Positions 16,354 to 16,464 of a stretch of DNA of 16,464 nt are shown here, piece by piece (positions within the stretch are counted from its first letter, which is position 1; the number at the start of each line of letters is the position of its first letter). This DNA is from Frisingicoccus sp009929615 (GTDB lineage Bacteria > Bacillota > Clostridia > Lachnospirales > Lachnospiraceae), in the NCBI GenBank assembly GCA_028692275.1, contig JAQUXR010000039.1, positions 1-16,464 on the forward strand, read 5' to 3'. The position numbers and the translations under genes were made by a program. A model generated the notes under the pieces. It was not told the DNA's origin. It saw only the letters and a list, made by a program, of their open reading frames with translations, and searched no databases.

Positions 16354-16464
16354 TCAACCGTTTATTTGATTGGAATTTTGATTTTAGCGTTAAAAATGGC
16401 TCTATATCAATTTTTTAAATTTAAATCACTTTAATAAGCCTTTTGGTAAAGAATAAAGGGATAT
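16354..16464. other. AT-rich flank upstream of the truncated adhesin
   Basis: These 111 bases are clearly richer in A and T than the adhesin. On the minus strand all three frames carry stops and none offers a start that could supply a signal peptide to the adhesin. I recognise no promoter, insertion-sequence end or gene. It may be the edge of foreign or rearranged DNA. Confidence 0.4.

Noticed and set aside
16348..16434. Plus-strand hydrophobic reading AEKSTVYLIGILILALKMAL ending at a stop, resembling a membrane segment
   Set aside because: Its upstream part is antisense to the adhesin, it has no start with a ribosome site, and AT-rich DNA readily gives hydrophobic codons. It could be a tail of something outside the window, but nothing supports this.

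Overview
The window looks like chromosomal DNA from an anaerobic, low-to-moderate-GC member of the Firmicutes, most likely a Lachnospiraceae-type Clostridia. The reasons are the infC-rpmI-rplT order, strong AGGAGG-type ribosome binding sites, very large PAS-array hybrid kinases, and a SpaA/Cna-type Gram-positive surface protein. This placement comes from gene style only, not a database match. Every gene I can support lies on the minus strand, so the biological reading order runs from the right end to the left.

Right part (16464-12439): a surface adhesin of at least 1283 residues. It has five adhesin-like beta modules, four SpaA-type isopeptide domains, a Pro/Asn/Thr stalk, one membrane anchor and a basic tail. 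Its 5' end is missing: the open frame hits a stop at 16354-16356, and no signal peptide or good start is visible. The last ~110 bases of the window are AT-rich and uninterpreted. Next (12340-11762) is a DJ-1/PfpI-family protein with its own strong promoter.

Centre (11760-10350): the translation operon infC-rpmI-rplT. It has a promoter with 17-base spacing, a ~180-base leader holding an attenuator-type terminator with a competing upstream segment, a short perfect palindrome, and an infC start that is most probably AUU. A wobble-rich intrinsic terminator ends it.

Left part (10310-1): a signalling operon of more than 9 kb with its own consensus-like promoter. It opens with a truncated GGDEF remnant. 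Two giant cytoplasmic hybrid histidine kinases follow: kinase A with seven PAS-like modules and two receivers, and kinase B with a degenerate N-terminal receiver, about eight PAS-like modules and one C-terminal receiver. A membrane-bound Cache-like/GGEEF diguanylate cyclase comes last and runs off the left edge. Gaps are 24 and 5 bases with no terminator between genes. No DNA-binding response regulator is visible, so c-di-GMP made by the linked cyclase is the most obvious output; that link is inference.

The observations most worth a second look are the kinase-kinase-cyclase operon with its GGDEF fossil and dead receiver, the headless adhesin, and the infC leader with its AUU start.
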